The notes beneath the pieces were generated by a model. The model ran no database searches. It saw only the letters and a list, made by a program, of their open reading frames with translations, and was not told the DNA's origin. Positions 9,368-18,486 of a stretch of 64,000 nucleotides of DNA are shown one piece after another; position 1 is the stretch's first letter; every line of letters begins with the position of its first letter. Source of the DNA: Firmicutes bacterium UBA4916. GTDB taxonomy: Bacteria; Bacillota; Clostridia; Tissierellales; Tepidimicrobiaceae. Location: the NCBI GenBank assembly GCA_002398845.1, contig DHBY01000052.1:1-64000 (forward strand), read 5' to 3'. The translations under genes were made by a program, and so were the position numbers.

Positions 9368-9832
9368 TTAATCTTCCCTTTCTTCTTTAAATATTTTTAA
9401 TTTCTTCATTACATCTTTCTCTTTTTGTCTCATAATTTCTTTTTCATCTTCTTCCATATGGTCATAGCCTAATAGATGAAACATGCTGTGGGCAGTTAAA
9501 TAGGATATCTCCCTAAGTAAAGAATGTCCGTATTCTTTAGATTGTTCAAGAGCCTTTTCCGCTGAAATTATTATATCTCCTAACAAAGGTAGTGGCACTA
9601 AAAAGTCTTCCTCTCCCATAGGAAATGAAAGTACATCCGTTTCTCTATCAACATTTCTATATTCTCTATTTAATGCTCTTATCTCTTTATTATCAACAAA
9701 TGATAGACTGATTTCATAGTTTAAAGACTTGCCTTCTAGTATTAAACATTCTTTGATAACTTCTTTTAAGATATCATATATATTTTCATCAATTTCAACT
9801 TTATCCTGTCTATTATCAATATATATTTTCAT
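9368..9832 (-). CDS. ybeY: Endoribonuclease YbeY
   Basis: The 154-aa metal-dependent RNase acts in 16S rRNA 3'-end maturation and ribosome quality control. The zinc motif H115-x3-H119-x5-H125 in TAHSMFHLLGYDH is intact, and the internal SFPMGEEDF and LGDIIIS stretches are typical. The ATG follows AAAGGAG directly at the end of pgpH (stop at 9833). Confidence 0.97.
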   Translation of the reverse strand: MKIYIDNRQDKVEIDENIYDILKEVIKECLILEGKSLNYEISLSFVDNKEIRALNREYRNVDRETDVLSFPMGEEDFLVPLPLLGDIIISAEKALEQSKEYGHSLLREISYLTAHSMFHLLGYDHMEEDEKEIMRQKEKDVMKKLKIFKEERED

Positions 9833-11926
9833 TTATAACTCTCCTTTTTCTTTTGCTAAATCTAAATTAGGGTATTCTATCCTTTCGTGAAAAATTCCTA
9901 TTAAAATGGATGAAAAAGCATTGGCAATTATATTTAAATCCTTTAATGTTAAATCACATTCCTCAAGCTGGCCATCTTCCAATTTCCCTTTTATTATATT
10001 TCTTATCATCTCTTCTATATTCTTTTTTGTAGGCTCTTTAATAGATCTAACTGCAGCTTCTGTAGAATCAGCTAACATGATTATTGCAGCTTCTTTGGTC
10101 TGAGGTTTTGGACCCTTATATCTAAAATCTTCTATTTTTACCTCATTTAATTCATCCTGTTTTTTTGCCTTATGATAAAAAAACATAACAGCTGTGTCTC
10201 CATGATGCTCAGCTATAATATCTATTATTTCCTTTGGTAACTTATATTTTTCTCCTAAAAGAATACCATCTTTAGTATGATTGGTAATTATTAATGTGCT
10301 CATACTAGGTTTAAGTTTATCATGAGGGTTGTCCATACCCAATTGATTTTCTTTAAAAAAATATGGCCTACTAAGTTTCCCAATATCATGATAATAAGCA
10401 CCTACTCTTGCTATAAGCGGATCTGCGCCAATGGTTTCTGCTGCTCTTTCACTTAAGTTCCCAACCACTATACTATGATGATAAGTACCAGGTGCCTCAA
10501 GCAATAACCTTTTTAAAAGAGGTTGGTTAGGGTTTGATAATTCTAATAATTTTAGTGGTGTTACTATTTTAAATAAGTTTTCCCAAATTGGCAGGGTCCC
10601 AATAGTCAATACTGCACAAAAGATTCCATTAATAAAACCATATCCGCCTTTTACTAGTATATCCATTAATTCAAATTTTTTAATCAATCCAAAAGAGATT
10701 ATGGTAAATAGATTAGCAACACCTATTATTATACCGTCAACTAAAATATCATATCTCTGCTGCTGTCTAGTAACCATAAAAGCTCCAATGCTACCGCCTA
10801 TTAAATACATAGCTATAATAGTACCGTCAAGTTTTAATATAAAGTTTAAAATAGAACATATGAAAATATTTACAATAAGTGATAATCTTATATCAATTAA
10901 AATAGCAATTAATAATGTTGCAGCTGAAATAGGCATTATATAAGGGGAAATATTATATGCACCTTCAGATATCAGTATTATAGAAATTATTATTATAATT
11001 AAAGTTAAGAGCTTATTTCCATCTATTATTTCCTTATTAAAGAGATAGATATAGCCAAATATTATTATCTGTAATAACAATATAAGTATCACAATACCTA
11101 TTACTGTTCTTTTATCGTATCCTTCCTTTTCCTTTAACAGTCCAGATTCTTTTATCAAAGCAAAAGTATTATAATCTATAGCATCCCCCTTTCTCACAAT
11201 TACCTGATGCTCTTTGACTATTACTGGTTCAACTTTTGATATTTCTTCATCCTTTTTTCGCTCTGTTGCTTCTTCATCTATGAATTTATTTGGTTGTATA
11301 ATGTTAGTTATAAGAGAGATGCCTAATTTTTTTTCACCTTCGCTAAGATCCATGGTTTCAAATATCTTCTCTATGTTTTCCTTTTCATACTCTAAATCTT
11401 CTTCTTTTATACCTGCCCCCATTATCTGATTGATTAAATCATTTATGCTATTCTCAAAAGCATCTAACTCTTCAGGTTTAAGCCTTAATGCAGTATAATA
11501 TTCATTTTTAGAGAGAAGAATCCTTGAGTCTCCTCCTAATAACTTAACTTTTTGGCTTAAACTATTAGTTTCATCAATTTGTAATTCTCGTACCCTATCA
11601 AAGAACTCTTTTATAGTGTTTTTCATATTCATTTGGACAGAGGGGCTTAATCTATATTTAGGCTCAACTTTGTTTGCTGCCTCTCTTTTTAATTTTTCAG
11701 TTGTATTTTTATCAACTATATCCTTGGTTGCCCTAATTTCTAAGGGCGCCACATCCCCTACCCTAACATTAATTCTTTTAGTTTCTAATTTTTGAATAGT
11801 TATAAAAAAAAGTACTGCTGTAAAACATACAAGCAATAATCCATTTAAATAATTTTTATTCATCCTGATATTTTGAGATAATTTTTTTGTTTTTTTGGCC
11901 TTTTTACTCCCCGTTTTTTTCTCCAT
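9833..11926 (-). CDS. pgpH: 7TMR-HD phosphodiesterase (PgpH/YqfF type, cyclic-di-AMP)
   Basis: The 697-aa protein has one N-terminal membrane helix (residues 27-45), an extracellular domain to about residue 270, then seven membrane helices and a cytoplasmic HD domain. The HD motif is visible in TYHHSIVVGNL and GAYYHDIGKLSRPYF. PgpH of Listeria hydrolyses c-di-AMP to pApA. The architecture and place (phoH-pgpH-ybeY) match B. subtilis yqfF. A GGGGGAT site precedes the ATG. The substrate is inferred from characterised homologues. Confidence 0.93.
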   Translation of the reverse strand: MEKKTGSKKAKKTKKLSQNIRMNKNYLNGLLLVCFTAVLFFITIQKLETKRINVRVGDVAPLEIRATKDIVDKNTTEKLKREAANKVEPKYRLSPSVQMNMKNTIKEFFDRVRELQIDETNSLSQKVKLLGGDSRILLSKNEYYTALRLKPEELDAFENSINDLINQIMGAGIKEEDLEYEKENIEKIFETMDLSEGEKKLGISLITNIIQPNKFIDEEATERKKDEEISKVEPVIVKEHQVIVRKGDAIDYNTFALIKESGLLKEKEGYDKRTVIGIVILILLLQIIIFGYIYLFNKEIIDGNKLLTLIIIIISIILISEGAYNISPYIMPISAATLLIAILIDIRLSLIVNIFICSILNFILKLDGTIIAMYLIGGSIGAFMVTRQQQRYDILVDGIIIGVANLFTIISFGLIKKFELMDILVKGGYGFINGIFCAVLTIGTLPIWENLFKIVTPLKLLELSNPNQPLLKRLLLEAPGTYHHSIVVGNLSERAAETIGADPLIARVGAYYHDIGKLSRPYFFKENQLGMDNPHDKLKPSMSTLIITNHTKDGILLGEKYKLPKEIIDIIAEHHGDTAVMFFYHKAKKQDELNEVKIEDFRYKGPKPQTKEAAIIMLADSTEAAVRSIKEPTKKNIEEMIRNIIKGKLEDGQLEECDLTLKDLNIIANAFSSILIGIFHERIEYPNLDLAKEKGEL

Positions 11927-11949
11927 TTGGGATATCCCCCTTATTTATC

Positions 11950-12915
11950 TCACTTTTTTTCATAGTTTTCATATGCTTCGATTATCTTTTGTACTAGCGG
12001 ATGTCTTACAATATCATATTTTGTTAAATAAGTAAAATCTATACCATCTATATTAGAAAGAATCTCTGCCACAGTTACTAATCCTGAAGATCTCCCTTTA
12101 GGTAAATCTATTTGTGTTATATCTCCAGTTATTATAGCTTTTGAACCAAATCCTAATCTAGTTAAAAACATTTTCATCTGTTCATTAGTAGTATTTTGGG
12201 CCTCATCTAATATTACATAAGCAGAATCTAAGGTTCTTCCTCTCATATATGCTAAAGGTGCAACTTCTATAAGACCTTTTTCCATTAGTTTTAAATAAGT
12301 TTCAAAACCTAATATATCAAATAAAGCATCATAAATTGGTCTAAGATATGGATCGACTTTTTCTTGCAGATCTCCTGGTAAAAAGCCTAAATTTTCTCCT
12401 GCCTCTACAGCTGGTCTTGTTAATACTATCCTATTTACCTCTTTGTTCTTAAATGAATTTACAGCCATTGCCATAGCTAAATATGTTTTGCCTGTGCCTG
12501 CTGGACCAATACCAAAAACTATATCGTTATTTTTTATTCCATCTACATATCTTTTTTGTCCTAAGGTCTTAGGTTTAATGCTTTTGCCCGATGCAGTAAT
12601 ACAAAGCACATCATTTAACAGATCTTTAACCTTTTCTTCTTTTCCCTCTAAAATCAATTGGATGGTATATCTTAATTCTTGTTTAGTTAGTTTTTTCTGA
12701 GTTTTTATTATTTCCACTAGTTTTTGAATTAATCTTTCTCCTAGTTCAGCTGAGAGTTCATCACCTATTACGATAACTTTACCTTCCCTTAAAATTATCT
12801 CTACGCCTAGTTCCTTTTCAATTATCTTTATATTTTCATCTAACTTTCCAAATAATTCGGATATAATTTGGTTATCCTCAATAAATACTTGTCTTTCTTG
12901 TTTGTCTTTTGCCAA
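11950..12915 (-). CDS. phoH: PhoH-family ATPase
   Basis: The 321-aa protein has an N-terminal KH-like region and a P-loop ATPase core with Walker A GPAGTGKT at residues 137-144 and Walker B-like YVILDEAQN. PhoH-like proteins are RNA-linked ATPases placed next to ybeY and thought to act in RNA metabolism. The start is a TTG seven bases after a full AGGAGG site; no ATG suits better. Confidence 0.95.
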   Translation of the reverse strand: MAKDKQERQVFIEDNQIISELFGKLDENIKIIEKELGVEIILREGKVIVIGDELSAELGERLIQKLVEIIKTQKKLTKQELRYTIQLILEGKEEKVKDLLNDVLCITASGKSIKPKTLGQKRYVDGIKNNDIVFGIGPAGTGKTYLAMAMAVNSFKNKEVNRIVLTRPAVEAGENLGFLPGDLQEKVDPYLRPIYDALFDILGFETYLKLMEKGLIEVAPLAYMRGRTLDSAYVILDEAQNTTNEQMKMFLTRLGFGSKAIITGDITQIDLPKGRSSGLVTVAEILSNIDGIDFTYLTKYDIVRHPLVQKIIEAYENYEKK

Positions 12916-12929
12916 GTTTAATCCTCCTT

Positions 12930-14117
12930 CTAGTTTGTGTTAATTATTTGTTTTTCCCCAATATCTTCAATTGCCTCTATTACAACAACGGTTGATAGTA
13001 TACCGTCTTCTACATAATATTTTACATCTTTTGATTCTATTTGTGCTTTTTCAGGTAGCTCTTTGTTTAGTTCTTTTACCGCTTTAATATGGGTAGACTT
13101 TTTCAAAAAATCTATATTTTGTTTTGTTTCCTTTATTTCTACCTCATTATACTCATATACCAATAGTTTAATAGGTAGGTTGGTATTTTTTTTAAATAAT
13201 TTAACTTCCCTTACCTCTTCTATATAGTCTTTAAAGGGAATTTCACCTTTGGAAAATCGAAGCCCTTTTTCTCCAAATTTTAATTCTCTCATTTCCATAG
13301 ACCTTCCAGTCTCTTCTTTTATACTCTTTATTATAGGTTCATCTAATCTATATGAATATACTGTTTTAGCTAAAACTTCTCCATCTGAGTGAACAAAAAT
13401 ATATTCTCCTGAATTTTCATCAGAAATTACACCACTAATAAGGACATCTCCCTTATCAACTATATCACCTTTTCTAACTACCGCATTACCATTTCTTGCA
13501 ATAACTTTAACTATTACACCTTTTTTATTAGCTACAATATTACAAGGTGTAGCTATATCTATCTTTTCTGGAGGTAAATCCTGTTCCTTTACTTCTATTA
13601 TTAGCTTTGTTCCTTTTATATCTACGGATACAAAGGAAAAATTATCAAACTGATCTAAAAGAAAATGTTTTGTATAATCCTTGTCTATATTATACTTTAT
13701 TATACCAGATTTTATATTTTCTTTTTCCAATACTTTAATAATGTCCTGAGTTTTTATTTTTTCATTTCCTGTGACTTCAATATTCCAAATGAAGGATGAT
13801 AAGAATATAATTAAGCCTAGAAAAATAAGTATTCCAAAGCCAAGCATTTTCCGAGCCCTTAGCTTATAAAGGATAAAAGGTAATCCCTTTTTCTCTATTA
13901 TTTCAACCCTACAACCTACCTTTTTTATCACTTCTTTTAAAGCCTTAAAGCCCTCAATGCTTGCTTTCATTTCCAATACCGTATAGTTAACCCTCTTAAT
14001 GTCCCATAAGTAAATATCATTGGTTGCAGCCAAGTTTAGAAACCTCTCCAGGGTCAATCCCTCAACCTTAATAATAACATATCCCCTTAAATAATTCCAT
14101 GTTTTTATAACTTGCAT
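12930..14117 (-). CDS. yqfD: Sporulation protein YqfD
   Basis: The 395-aa protein has a short N-terminal cytoplasmic domain, one membrane helix (about residues 92-112, MLGFGILIFLGLIIFLSSF) and a long external domain. Residues after the helix (IEVTGNEKIKTQDIIKVL) resemble a POTRA/FtsQ fold. It matches the YqfD family, a sigma-E-controlled sporulation protein linked to SpoIVB/AfuA-type forespore functions of unclear mechanism. An AAGGGGTG site precedes the ATG. It follows yqfC by 11 bp, as in other spore formers. Confidence 0.92.
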   Translation of the reverse strand: MQVIKTWNYLRGYVIIKVEGLTLERFLNLAATNDIYLWDIKRVNYTVLEMKASIEGFKALKEVIKKVGCRVEIIEKKGLPFILYKLRARKMLGFGILIFLGLIIFLSSFIWNIEVTGNEKIKTQDIIKVLEKENIKSGIIKYNIDKDYTKHFLLDQFDNFSFVSVDIKGTKLIIEVKEQDLPPEKIDIATPCNIVANKKGVIVKVIARNGNAVVRKGDIVDKGDVLISGVISDENSGEYIFVHSDGEVLAKTVYSYRLDEPIIKSIKEETGRSMEMRELKFGEKGLRFSKGEIPFKDYIEEVREVKLFKKNTNLPIKLLVYEYNEVEIKETKQNIDFLKKSTHIKAVKELNKELPEKAQIESKDVKYYVEDGILSTVVVIEAIEDIGEKQIINTN

Positions 14118-14128
14118 AAATACACCCC

Positions 14129-14395
14129 TTAGCAGATTATTTCTACTTTTTCAATAAGCCCAACTACAATTATTTCTTCGGAAAGTATTGTTTTTAACTC
14201 CATATTGTTTCCTGATATTTTAACTATACCTACATTTGAATTGATTCTAAGGGTTTCCTGTGTATATTCAATAATCCCTTTATGATTGGATATATTAAGC
14301 TGTATATTCCCAATAATTGTGATCTTAGGCAAATCTAGCACCACATCCTTAGGTAATTCTAATGCTTCTGATAGATTATATTTTAAATTTTCCAT
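14129..14395 (-). CDS. yqfC: Sporulation protein YqfC
   Basis: With an ATG at 14395 the protein has 88 aa, near the family length of about 93. The motif LELPKDVVLDLPKITIIGN is the YqfC hallmark and is followed by repeated beta strands (YabP-like fold). An upstream TTG at 14467 would add 24 unrelated residues that run into a terminator, so I rejected it. AAAGGGTGTG serves as the ribosome site. It is paired with yqfD, and both are expected in the mother cell. Confidence 0.9.
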   Translation of the reverse strand: MENLKYNLSEALELPKDVVLDLPKITIIGNIQLNISNHKGIIEYTQETLRINSNVGIVKISGNNMELKTILSEEIIVVGLIEKVEIIC

Positions 14396-14462
14396 ATTGC
14401 TTTTCACACCCTTTGCCCTCCCTTGTAATAATTTTATGCCTAATCCAATATGAGTATTACAT

Positions 14463-14501
14463 GGCAATAGAAAAAAGCATGTAGTTTTCTACATGCTTTT
14501 T
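14463..14501 (-). terminator. Strong terminator between the floA unit and yqfC
   Basis: A perfect 13-bp stem AAAAAGCATGTAG (14472-14484 with 14489-14501) has a 4-nt loop and ends in a U-rich run on the minus strand. It overlaps the stop of the upstream 147-aa gene, so yqfC-yqfD must start from a new promoter downstream of it. Confidence 0.88.
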
Positions 14502-14932
14502 CTATTTCTAAGGCTTTTAGGTTCAGATAATATTTCTGAATATATTATGCCCCTCAAAATATCTTCCTTCATTTGTTTTTTTGATTTTCTTAATTTAGTA
14601 TCGCTGATTTTCTTCTCTACCCTTGATTTAATTTCTTCTTTATAAGGTTCAGTAAATATGGGCTCTTCCCATCGGGATTTCATTTCAAAGGATATTCCCT
14701 TTTCTTCAGGTTTTTCTTTTTCTTCCTTTATTATATTATCAGTTCTTTGTTTTACATTGGGACTCGAAATTTTTTTATAAGGAATAGTTTCACCCACCTT
14801 AGTAGACTTTTTATTTAACTTTTCCGCTCTCTTTGCCCTTGATTCATCTATCTTCTTTTTATCCTTCATGCTCTTTAAAATTAAATCTATTGCTGTTATG
14901 AATATAAAAAAGAGAAAGCTTTTTGGGAACAT
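14489..14932 (-). CDS. Unrecognised protein with one N-terminal membrane helix
   Basis: I do not recognise this 147-aa protein. Residues 2-19 are a hydrophobic helix, followed by a long, highly charged, Lys/Glu-rich and probably disordered middle. A C-terminal amphipathic block (KEDILRGIIYSEILSEPKSLRNR) looks like the most conserved part. It starts 12 bp after floA with an AGGGGGGC site and ends in a terminator, so it is the last gene of the nfeD-floA unit. A role with the flotillin FloA at the membrane is a guess from position only. Confidence 0.7.
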   Translation of the reverse strand: MFPKSFLFFIFITAIDLILKSMKDKKKIDESRAKRAEKLNKKSTKVGETIPYKKISSPNVKQRTDNIIKEEKEKPEEKGISFEMKSRWEEPIFTEPYKEEIKSRVEKKISDTKLRKSKKQMKEDILRGIIYSEILSEPKSLRNRKSM

Positions 14933-14944
14933 AAACTTGCCCCC

Positions 14945-15931
14945 CTATTCTTGTTTTTTATCATCATCAGCCATCTTGGATATTGAACTTCTCATATCCG
15001 TATCAGCTAATATATTTTTCATATTATAATAATCCATAAATCCCATATTACCTTCTTTTAATGCATTAGCTATAGCAAGCGGAACCTGTGATTCTGCCTC
15101 TACTACCTTAGCTTTCATGGCTTGAACCTCTGCTACCATCTCTTGTTCTTTTGCTACTGCCATGGCCCTTCTTTCTTCTGCCTTAGCTTGGGCTATACGT
15201 TTGTCAGCCTCGGCTTGGTCTGTCTGCAATTTTGCCCCTATATTACGTCCTACGTCAACGTCTGCAATATCGATGGATAATATTTCAAAAGCAGTACCTG
15301 AATCCAATCCTTTGTCAAGAACGGTTTGAGATATTGAGTCTGGATTTTCTAGCACATCCTTGTGGGAATTTGAGCTACCTACAGTAGTAACAATACCTTC
15401 ACCTACCCTGGCAATAATGGTTTCTTCTCCTGCTCCACCAACTAACCTTTCAATATTTGCTCTAACAGTAACCCTAGCTTTTACAATGATTTCGATTCCA
15501 TCCTTAGCTACTGCTGCAATTTGCGGCGTTTCAATAACTTTTGGGTTTACACTTACTTGAACTGCTTCTAATACATCTCTTCCAGCTAGGTCTATAGCAG
15601 CTGCTCTTTCAAATTCCAAAGGTATATTTGCTCTTTGTGCTGCAACTAGAGCATCTACAAGGGTGTTTACATTTCCCCCTGCAAGATAATGAGCTTCTAG
15701 GTCATCGACTCCTAGATTTACTCCTGCCTTGGTAGCCTTTATCATAGGGTTAACTATTTTTGAAGGAACTACCCTTCTAAGCCTCATTCCAATTAAGTTG
15801 CTGATTTTAATTTTAACACCTGAAAAGAATGCCGTAATCCATAAACCTACTGGTATAAATGTGAAGAACAATATTACCAGTATTATTATTAGTGCTGCAA
15901 TTGCAATAGTAAAAATTGCTGATCCTCCCAT
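14945..15931 (-). CDS. floA: Flotillin-like protein FloA
   Basis: The 328-aa protein has an N-terminal membrane hairpin (residues 6-38) and then the YqfA/FloA SPFH-like domain, with [32 protein letters not shown] and [12 protein letters not shown]. The C-terminal part is rich in Ala, Glu and Lys coiled coil. FloA scaffolds functional membrane microdomains. AAGGAGG precedes the ATG, and the upstream nfeD stop is 4 bp away, the usual NfeD-flotillin pairing. Confidence 0.97.
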   Translation of the reverse strand: MGGSAIFTIAIAALIIILVILFFTFIPVGLWITAFFSGVKIKISNLIGMRLRRVVPSKIVNPMIKATKAGVNLGVDDLEAHYLAGGNVNTLVDALVAAQRANIPLEFERAAAIDLAGRDVLEAVQVSVNPKVIETPQIAAVAKDGIEIIVKARVTVRANIERLVGGAGEETIIARVGEGIVTTVGSSNSHKDVLENPDSISQTVLDKGLDSGTAFEILSIDIADVDVGRNIGAKLQTDQAEADKRIAQAKAEERRAMAVAKEQEMVAEVQAMKAKVVEAESQVPLAIANALKEGNMGFMDYYNMKNILADTDMRSSISKMADDDKKQE

Positions 15932-15935
15932 AAAT

Positions 15936-17219
15936 TTAAAACCTCCTTACGATTATTTTTGATCCTTCTACCCTTACAACTTTTATATGGGCTTCCTTTG
16001 GTATAAAGCTTCCATCAGATAATGCATCTAATCTTTTACCATCTATATCTATAATCCCTGAAGGGCGAAGTCCTGAAATAGTTACACCTTCTTTTCCTAA
16101 ATATTCATCTTTGGGTTTAGAACTTAAATATCCTTTTTCGTCTTTTTGATGAGTCGTAAGAACTATATTATTAAGGAGTGGACTTTTATATCCAAGCTTT
16201 ATTAATAAAACGGTTATTATTGCTGTAATAATAATAGCTATGCTCAAAGATACAAGGGCAGTAGTTAAAGACCCCATTGCTAATATTATTCCTACAGTGA
16301 GTAGAATTATACCAGATATACCAGGTAGTCCAAAACCAGGTGCTATAGCTTCTACTACAAGAAGTATTAATCCAGTAACAAATATGACCAATGATGTCCA
16401 CTGTGAATTACCTGCTATTATATTTCCCCCAAAGAATAAGCCAAAGGCAATTATACTTATGGTCCCTCCTATTCCAAATCCAGGAGTAAATATTTCTATT
16501 ACCATACCAACAAGTCCTATTGTTAATAGCAAAGTACTCATATAGGGGTTAGCTAAAATCTTTGCTAATTTTAACTCTGTTTTTTCTTCCACTTGAACAA
16601 TATTATTATAAGGTATATGGAAATGAGAAAGAATTGCCTCATAATCACTTGATATGAAATCTGCAACTCCATGTTCTAACGCTTCTCTACTTGTTAAATT
16701 TAATAATTTGCTTTTTTCAGATATACCTTCTATATATATATCCGTATCGGCCATGGCTTCTATTATTTTAGGATCTCTTCCTCTTAACTGAGCTGTATCT
16801 CTTAAAAAGCTTCTCCACATGGATAGTACTTTTTCTGTATTTGGTATGGTTTCTGCAGAACCAATGGTAGAACTTTCTGCCATTACTACATTTTCACTAG
16901 AAATCGTAATTAGAACTCCTGCAGATTCAGCTTTGTTGTTGACAAAAGAAATAGTTGGTGTTTTTAAATCTATTATTAGATTCTTTATCTTTTCTGCTTG
17001 GTCAATCAATCCCCCATAGGTGTCTATTTCAAAAATAATTGCTGATGGAGAATGACTTTCGATATCCTTTAATGTTGTTTTTAAATAATTATAGGTTACT
17101 TTATTGATTTCACCTTTAATTGGAACTACATATACATCTCCAACACTTTCCGAAAAAGCAACGGAATTTAATAATGTGAGAATTAAAAATGTTAAAATTA
17201 GAATTTTTCCCTTTTCCAA
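15936..17219 (-). CDS. NfeD-family membrane serine protease (YqeZ type)
   Basis: The N-terminal signal peptide leads into a ClpP-like protease domain with S99 in [11 protein letters not shown] and a Lys near residue 130, as in the Ser/Lys NfeD proteases. Several membrane helices follow (about residues 225-340) and a C-terminal NfeD OB-fold domain. The frame opens at a GTG inside the AGGAGGTGAG ribosome site. The TTG at 17219, eight bases after it, is preferred and gives 427 aa. It forms an operon with floA. The partner is known for the family; the cleavage target here is unknown. Confidence 0.92.
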   Translation of the reverse strand: MEKGKILILTFLILTLLNSVAFSESVGDVYVVPIKGEINKVTYNYLKTTLKDIESHSPSAIIFEIDTYGGLIDQAEKIKNLIIDLKTPTISFVNNKAESAGVLITISSENVVMAESSTIGSAETIPNTEKVLSMWRSFLRDTAQLRGRDPKIIEAMADTDIYIEGISEKSKLLNLTSREALEHGVADFISSDYEAILSHFHIPYNNIVQVEEKTELKLAKILANPYMSTLLLTIGLVGMVIEIFTPGFGIGGTISIIAFGLFFGGNIIAGNSQWTSLVIFVTGLILLVVEAIAPGFGLPGISGIILLTVGIILAMGSLTTALVSLSIAIIITAIITVLLIKLGYKSPLLNNIVLTTHQKDEKGYLSSKPKDEYLGKEGVTISGLRPSGIIDIDGKRLDALSDGSFIPKEAHIKVVRVEGSKIIVRRF

Positions 17220-17300
17220 TACGCTCACCTCCTATATTAATATTATATAGTTACCCTAAACTTTATACAATAAAAATAATTTAAGCTAAATAAATATTTA

Positions 17301-17336
17301 TTAAAAATCAAAAAACCTGAGAAAATTCTCAGGTTT
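17301..17336 (-). terminator. Terminator after yqeY
   Basis: A 10-bp stem AAACCTGAGA (17313-17322 with 17327-17336) has a 4-nt loop and a U-rich tail on the minus strand. It separates rpsU-yqeY from the nfeD-floA unit. Confidence 0.85.
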
Positions 17337-17778
17337 ATTTTAATATTTTTCTAGCTATTTTATTAACTGTATTGCCATCTGTTCTTCCTTTTACCTTTGG
17401 CATTACAGATTTCATCACTAGCCCTATGTCTTTTATGGACTCTGCATTAACCTCATCTATGGTTTCTAGGACAATCTTTTCAACTTCATCTTCTGTAAGT
17501 TGCTTTGGTAAATATTCAAGTAATATCTCAATTTCTTTTTCAGTTAAATCCACTAAATCTTGTCGTTCTCCTTTTTTAAAATCTTCAATGGCATTCTTTT
17601 TTTCTTTTAGTTGTTTAGATATTATCTCCAATATTCTTTCATCGCCTAGTTCTATTCTTTCATCAACTTCTATTTGTTTTATTGCTGCCCTAACCATAAT
17701 AATAGTATTTTTCCTAATCGAGTCTTTATTTCTCATGGAAACTTTTAAATCTTCCATGAGTTTTTCTTTAAGGGACAT
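17335..17778 (-). CDS. yqeY: GatB/YqeY domain protein
   Basis: The 147-aa all-helical protein matches the YqeY family (MSLKEKLMEDLKVSMRNKD, then LLEYLPKQLTEDEVEKIV, DIGLVMKSVMPKVKGRTDG and a final NKIARKIL). This domain resembles the tail of GatB that binds tRNA in amidotransferases, but its free-standing role is not settled. It follows rpsU, as in B. subtilis. An AGAAGGTGG site precedes the ATG. Confidence 0.93.
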   Translation of the reverse strand: MSLKEKLMEDLKVSMRNKDSIRKNTIIMVRAAIKQIEVDERIELGDERILEIISKQLKEKKNAIEDFKKGERQDLVDLTEKEIEILLEYLPKQLTEDEVEKIVLETIDEVNAESIKDIGLVMKSVMPKVKGRTDGNTVNKIARKILK

Positions 17779-17802
17779 AAATCCACCTTCTTATTAAAAT
17801 CC

Positions 17803-17982
17803 TTAATACCTATTTTTCTTCCTTCTAGCTGCCTCAGATTTCTTTTTACGTTTTACACTTGGCTTTTCATAATGTTCTCTTTTCCTATATTCGGAAAGAA
17901 CACCTGAACGGGCACATTGCCTTTTAAATCTTTTCAGTGCATTATCAAGAGATTCGTTTTCTCCAACTTTGATTTCTGCCAT
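17803..17982 (-). CDS. rpsU: 30S ribosomal protein S21
   Basis: From the ATG at 17982 the product has 59 aa and begins [21 protein letters not shown], the S21 signature, ending in a very basic RRKKNRY tail. The frame continues upstream to 18006, but those residues cover the ribosome site GGGAGGGAG. It lies upstream of yqeY in a short transcription unit. Confidence 0.97.
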   Translation of the reverse strand: MAEIKVGENESLDNALKRFKRQCARSGVLSEYRKREHYEKPSVKRKKKSEAARRKKNRY

Positions 17983-18093
17983 CGACTTCTCCCTCCCCTC
18001 TTCCACTGCAAGAGTACTCCCATACTAACTATGGTAAGCGGAACACGACACTAAATTATTATACATTAGTTTCTGATTTTCTGCAACTAATAT

Positions 18094-18438
18094 TTAACCT
18101 GGTGGCCATGAAAATTTACGGCTTCCTAATACATGAAAATGTATATGAGGGACAGTCTGTCCTCCGTTTTCCCCGCAATTGTGAACAACCCTATAGCCTT
18201 TTTCATCTATACCTGTCTCTTTGGCCAATTTACTTATAACCAAAAATATATGTTCTATTAAATAAGAGTTCTCATGGTCTAAATGATTTAAGGATTCTAT
18301 ATGTTCCTTAGGTATTACTAAAAAATGAACAGGAGATTGGGGATTAACATCGTTGAAGGCGATAACTTTATCATCTTCATATATTATATCGCTTGGTATT
18401 TCTCCATTAATAATTTTACAAAAAATGCAATCACTCAC
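18094..18438 (-). CDS. hinT: HIT-family nucleotide hydrolase (HinT-like)
   Basis: The 114-aa protein is a histidine-triad enzyme, typically acting on nucleoside phosphoramidates. The triad H98-x-H100-x-H102 lies in PHIHFHVLG, and CIFCKIINGEIPS near the N-terminus is typical of HinT. The start is a GTG shortly after GGGAGGTGAG. It lies between mtaB and rpsU, a common Clostridia position. Confidence 0.95.
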   Translation of the reverse strand: MSDCIFCKIINGEIPSDIIYEDDKVIAFNDVNPQSPVHFLVIPKEHIESLNHLDHENSYLIEHIFLVISKLAKETGIDEKGYRVVHNCGENGGQTVPHIHFHVLGSRKFSWPPG

Positions 18439-18486
18439 CTTCTCACCTCCCTTGTTTCTTTGTATATAATATATTCGATAAAGATT

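Noticed and set aside
14396..14467. An N-terminal extension of yqfC to a TTG at 14467
   Set aside because: It would add unrelated residues that overlap the tail of a strong terminator; the ATG at 14395 fits the family length.
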